Shown: piece after piece, positions 62,628 through 64,000 of the stretch
Layout of the letters: each line of letters begins with the position of its first letter
How positions within the stretch are numbered: the first letter of the stretch is position 1
DNA from: Mesorhizobium loti
Lineage (GTDB): Bacteria > Pseudomonadota > Alphaproteobacteria > Rhizobiales > Rhizobiaceae
DNA length: 64,000 nt
Assembly: GCF_013170705.1 (NCBI RefSeq)
Contig: NZ_CP033334.1
Location: forward strand, 5,309,501-5,373,500
Reading direction: 5' to 3'
The notes under the pieces: model-generated
Databases searched by the model: none
The model's input: only the letters and a program-made list of their open reading frames with translations
Told to the model about the DNA's origin: nothing
Position numbers and translations under genes: made by a program

Positions 62628-63116
62628 TGGACTGGCGTGCGATGACCGATGCGGATCTCGATCGAGTGACGAACCTCGCAGAGGCGGTTCACCTCGATTA
62701 TCCCGAGAACTCATCGGTCTTCGCCGCCTGTTTCCGCCTCTATCCGGCAGGATGTCATGTTCTGGACATCGGCGACGGCAGGATTGGCGGCTACCTGATC
62801 TCACATCCAGGGCGGCTCGACACGCCGCCGGCACTCGATGTGCCGCTGAAGCGGCTGCCCGAACCGCTCGACTGCTATTATCTTCACGACCTCGCGGTCG
62901 GCGAGGCAGCGCGCGGGCACGGCATGGCGAACCGCGCGGTGGAGATTGTCGTGGAGGAAGCACGCCGTGGTGGCTTTTGACACTATCGCCCTGATCGCGG
63001 TCGGCGATGCCCATGCCTTCTGGAACTATTGGGGTTTCGCATCGCTCGGCGACGGCCGGATCAATCCGGCGAAAGGCTATGGCGAGGAAGCGCGCGCGTT
63101 GATCCGCAAAATCTGA
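62627..63116 (+). pseudogene. GNAT acetyltransferase, frameshifted
   Basis: The first frame (to 62980) encodes MDWRAMTDADLDRVTNLAEA and the acetyl-CoA motif VGEAARGHGMANRAV, then stops after EEARRGGF. The other frame continues DTIALIAVGDAHAFWNYWGFAS through GEEARALIRKI to the stop at 63114-63116, which is a normal GNAT C-terminus. Removing one T of the run at 62975-62978 restores a 162-residue protein. Either a recent mutation or a sequencing error. It could acetylate agmatine or other polyamines made by AdiA. Confidence 0.8.
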
Positions 63117-63221
63117 TCAGCGCACGAAATCATACTCGATCGTCGCCTGGATGCGCGAGGTGATGCGCGAGCTGCCATCCTGTTCGTCGCGGAACCCGAC
63201 GAGCCGCACGACGCCGCCGAG
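63117..63221 (-). pseudogene. C-terminal stub of an outer-membrane beta-barrel gene
   Basis: On the minus strand the frame after a stop at 63222-63224 reads LGGVVRLVGFRDEQDGSSRI and ends IEYDFVR then TGA. An alternating pattern of hydrophobic and polar residues and a terminal aromatic-x-x tail suggest the last strands of a barrel protein. No start or upstream part is present. Likely a leftover from rearrangement in the island. Confidence 0.45.
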
Positions 63222-63261
63222 CTACGATGGTGGGGGAACATCGCACAGGTGCGTTCTCCTC

Positions 63262-64000
63262 TCACGGCATCGAACGTTGCGGCTCCTCATTCCTCACATC
63301 ATCGCGCGGTGGCTGCCGGCGCGTCATCATCGCATAGACCGGTATCCCGATCATCGTCAGAATCATGGTCCACAAACCCGCCGCCGCACCGCCGCCATAT
63401 ATTGTGACCAGTGAAAAGGTGAAGGCGATCAACGAAATCAGCGTGAAGGGCCGGTCAGCCCAAGGGCCGGGCCGGGCAAGACTCGCGAGCAGCGTGGTTT
63501 CGGCGGCCGCGCAAAAGGCATAGGGGACCATTTCCGCGGTGGTCGAGAGATTGATGAGCTCGCGATAGACGCCGACCAAAGCGGTCAATCCGCTCGCCTG
63601 CAGCAGCAGCATCAGCGATGACAGGACAAGCGAAATGGCAATCCCCGCCGCAGGGGTGCTCGAGCGGCTAAGCCGCGCGAAGATCGGAGGGAACAGGCCG
63701 TCGCGCGCCGCGGCAAGCGGAACCTGGCCCATCACCAGCGTCCAGCCGTTGAGCGCGGCGAGCGACGAGAAGATGACCGCCGCCGCCAGCACGTCGCCAG
63801 CCCAATCCCCCCACATCAGGCGGGCTGCATCGGCAAAGGGCGCCGACGAGGCCGCCAGCGTCGCGCGCGGTACGACGCCCATCACGGTGACCGTGCAGAG
63901 AATGAATATCGCGGCGCAGATCAATGTGCCTAGGATGGTGGCGCGCGGAATCGTGCGCGCCGGATCCCTGACATTGTCGGCGGGCACGGTCGAGGATTCG
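63262..64000 (-). CDS. APC-family amino acid permease, N-terminus outside window
   Basis: The visible 246 or so residues are the C-terminal two thirds of an APC transporter, with helix segments such as ATILGTLICAAIFILCTVTV and PFADAARLMWGDW and GDVLAAAVIFSSLAALNGWT. It shares the GWTLVMGQ-like and SAPFADAARL motifs with the AdiC-like protein, so it is a relative, perhaps a second arginine, agmatine or putrescine permease. The reading frame is open to base 64000. It is convergent to the adiAC genes. Confidence 0.88.
   Translation of the reverse strand, partial: ESSTVPADNVRDPARTIPRATILGTLICAAIFILCTVTVMGVVPRATLAASSAPFADAARLMWGDWAGDVLAAAVIFSSLAALNGWTLVMGQVPLAAARDGLFPPIFARLSRSSTPAAGIAISLVLSSLMLLLQASGLTALVGVYRELINLSTTAEMVPYAFCAAAETTLLASLARPGPWADRPFTLISLIAFTFSLVTIYGGGAAAGLWTMILTMIGIPVYAMMTRRQPPRDDVRNEEPQRSMP

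Overview
The window looks like chromosomal DNA of a Mesorhizobium-like member of the Rhizobiales. The evidence is a high G+C content, alphaproteobacterial housekeeping operons (a complex I NDUFS4-type subunit, an HdaA-type DnaA regulator, MucR, and the lptF-lptG-lptD-surA-pdxA-rsmA order), and a family of very small exported proteins that I recognise as DUF680, a family I associate with Mesorhizobium. This assignment comes from reading the sequence only; no database search was run.

Layout. 1-5.9 kb: the end of a complex I accessory subunit, tRNA-Pro(TGG), a leftward unit (CDP-alcohol phosphatidyltransferase, AI-2E-family membrane protein, HdaA) diverging from purM-purN and a SixA-like phosphatase. 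6-7.6 kb: four DUF680-like genes with duplicated 5' leaders and terminators. 8-13 kb: a two-component system facing a NitT/TauT-type ABC transporter operon. 13-16.5 kb: dapB coupled to a UvrD-like helicase, and two tiny membrane or lipoprotein genes. 17-22.4 kb: a diaminopropionate ammonia-lyase operon with two M20-type hydrolases, a divergent Lrp regulator and an FMO-like oxidoreductase. 22.4-31.8 kb: molybdopterin oxidoreductase, ABC-F ATPase, MucR, then an EamA exporter with a probable 2-oxoglutarate/Fe(II) oxygenase and a divergent LysR, DinB, GST. 31.9-40.9 kb: DUF2934 protein, an 81-bp tandem repeat array, ndk, a YbaY/META protein, moaE-moaD-pgsA, a pteridine-reductase-like SDR with uvrC, an Omp25-like barrel, GST, and a histone-H1-like protein. 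41-50.3 kb: regulators with their targets (TetR/EamA, AraC/VOC, TetR/secreted AhpD-like), rlmJ, holC, pepA. 50.6-58.3 kb: the LPS-transport operon with surA-like, pdxA and rsmA.

The last part (58.6-64 kb) looks different. It carries an arginine decarboxylase (AdiA type) and an arginine/agmatine antiporter (AdiC type), which together would form a proton-consuming acid-resistance pair. A GNAT acetyltransferase gene broken by one extra T, a stub of an outer-membrane barrel gene and part of a second APC permease follow. By eye its codons favour GCG and TCG, whereas the rest of the window favours GCC, which suggests horizontal acquisition.

The observations I consider most worth checking are the adi island, the DUF680 leader duplications, the 2OG-oxygenase/exporter/LysR module, the diaminopropionate operon, a ten-codon mini-ORF that links pdxA to rsmA by ATGA overlaps on both sides, and clear palindromic operators in front of two TetR genes.
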